From Alphaproteobacteria bacterium (GTDB lineage: Bacteria > Pseudomonadota > Alphaproteobacteria > Rhizobiales > Rhizobiaceae), in assembly GCA_017308345.1 (NCBI GenBank), contig JAFKFE010001205.1, positions 1-15,027 of the forward strand: a stretch of DNA of 15,027 bases, in the 5' to 3' direction. Under the pieces are notes generated by a model. The model had not been told where the DNA came from and ran no database searches. It worked only from the letters and a program-made list of their open reading frames with translations. A program made the position numbers and the translations under genes. This document shows, one piece after another, positions 14,663-15,027 of this stretch. Position 1 is the first letter of the stretch. Each line of letters starts with the position of its first letter.

Positions 14663-14866
14663 ATGCGTCAACACATGCTGAACGGCTGGCTCGTGGCAGC
14701 CCTTGTCGCCCTGGTCTGCCTGCTCGGCATAACGGCCTATATGGAGGTCAGGAAAGACCTTCCACGCGTCGCCTGCATGAGGGATCTGAAGGCGGCGGAC
14801 AAGAGGCCGGTGCAATTGGAAAGCTGCCCGACGGCGTGCTGCAACGGTACCGCTCCAAGCGCCTGA
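14663..14866 (+). CDS. Small single-span membrane protein with Cys-rich tail, function unknown
   Basis: 67 aa. The ATG at 14663 has AGGGGG six bases upstream; the ORF also opens at 14618, but without such a site. Residues about 8-26 (WLVAALVALVCLLGITAY region) form one hydrophobic helix. The remaining 40 residues carry basic stretches and four Cys (C38, C55, C59, C60 in ESCPTACCN) besides C19 in the helix. It may be a membrane-anchored peptide with the tail on the periplasmic side, where the Cys could form disulfides; an uncleaved or cleaved signal sequence is equally possible. I recognise no family. It follows yciA on the same strand after 117 bases and may have its own promoter. Confidence 0.6.
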   Translation: MRQHMLNGWLVAALVALVCLLGITAYMEVRKDLPRVACMRDLKAADKRPVQLESCPTACCNGTAPSA

Positions 14867-15003
14867 TCGGTGGCCGGCCAAGACTGTCATTCCTTGTCGA
14901 GACGGTTGCTCGGAGACGACGTCGAGGCTGGCGTCGAGGCCGCGGCGGATCCGGTCAAAGCCGGAAGGCGCGACACGGCCGGCACTGAGCCGCACGGTTC
15001 ATC

Positions 15004-15023
15004 CAATGGTTCATAAACCATTG
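15004..15023. promoter_or_regulatory. Perfect 8+8 bp dyad, probable operator
   Basis: CAATGGTT-CATA-AACCATTG is a perfect inverted repeat in an AT-rich patch at the right edge. The left half-site word GGTTCAT also occurs 12 bases earlier (14996-15002), so an extra half-site may be present. The size and symmetry suit a dimeric regulator (MarR, TetR or similar). It probably serves a gene just beyond the window, so the target cannot be named. The stretch 14867-15003 holds only a TGGCCGGCCA palindrome (14871-14880) and no supported gene. Confidence 0.5.
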
Positions 15024-15027
15024 AACT

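Noticed and set aside
13997..14995. 332-codon minus-strand ORF over yciA and the small membrane gene
   Set aside because: Antisense shadow of yciA. The YciA motifs are unmistakable on the plus strand.
14887..15027. Open frame of 46 codons on the minus strand running off the right edge (ends NRLDKE)
   Set aside because: It could be the tail of an incoming gene because third-position GC is high. But it has no family match, is Ala/Ser/Thr-rich, and contains the operator-like dyad, so it is not listed as a gene.

Overview
The window is high-GC DNA with the gene content and codon use of an alphaproteobacterium. A rhizobial genome of the Mesorhizobium type is the best guess. The reasons are UvrB with a long N-terminal extension, many orphan LysR/oxidoreductase/enolase-superfamily genes, YciA, and a palindromic intergenic repeat of the kind common in Rhizobiales. 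This placement is inference; no rRNA or other taxonomic marker is present. No tRNA, rRNA, CRISPR array, transposase or phage gene was seen.

Left part (1-3544): the 5' portion of uvrB enters on the minus strand. A GcvA-like LysR regulator lies upstream of it on the same strand. Divergent to the regulator is a gamma-butyrobetaine-dioxygenase-like Fe(II)/2-oxoglutarate oxygenase that keeps both its Zn site and its Fe site. The 104-base gap between the two starts carries a 14-bp dyad and a 10-bp inverted repeat whose arms sit beside each start codon. A 140-bp imperfect palindrome follows the oxygenase gene.

Middle part (3560-10152): an exported protein with an EF-hand-type calcium loop; a divergent CapA-family metallophosphatase-like protein that probably starts at GTG; a two-helix membrane protein of the DUF3137 type; an exported DUF2314 protein; and a small cysteine-rich probable lipoprotein. 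Then comes about 1 kb with no assured gene. It holds a clear stem-loop terminator on the minus strand just behind a possible 78-codon ORF. A diacylglycerol/lipid kinase-family gene follows; it begins at TTG and has Tyr in place of the Asp of the GGDGT motif.

Right part (10223-15027): a minus-strand operon of three genes coupled by 4-base overlaps: GMC flavin oxidoreductase, enolase-superfamily (MR/MLE) enzyme, then a beta-hydroxyacid dehydrogenase. The order suggests oxidation of an alcohol or sugar, dehydration or isomerisation of the acid, and NAD(P)-linked oxidation. The substrate cannot be read from sequence. Divergent to it is the acyl-CoA thioesterase yciA, followed by a 67-aa single-span Cys-rich protein. 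A perfect 8+8 bp dyad that looks like an operator lies at the right edge.

Most of the window is ordinary chromosomal metabolism. The items most worth a second look are the altered lipid-kinase motif, the palindromic repeat with its apparent internally deleted copy, the orphan terminator/small ORF, and the three-gene catabolic operon.
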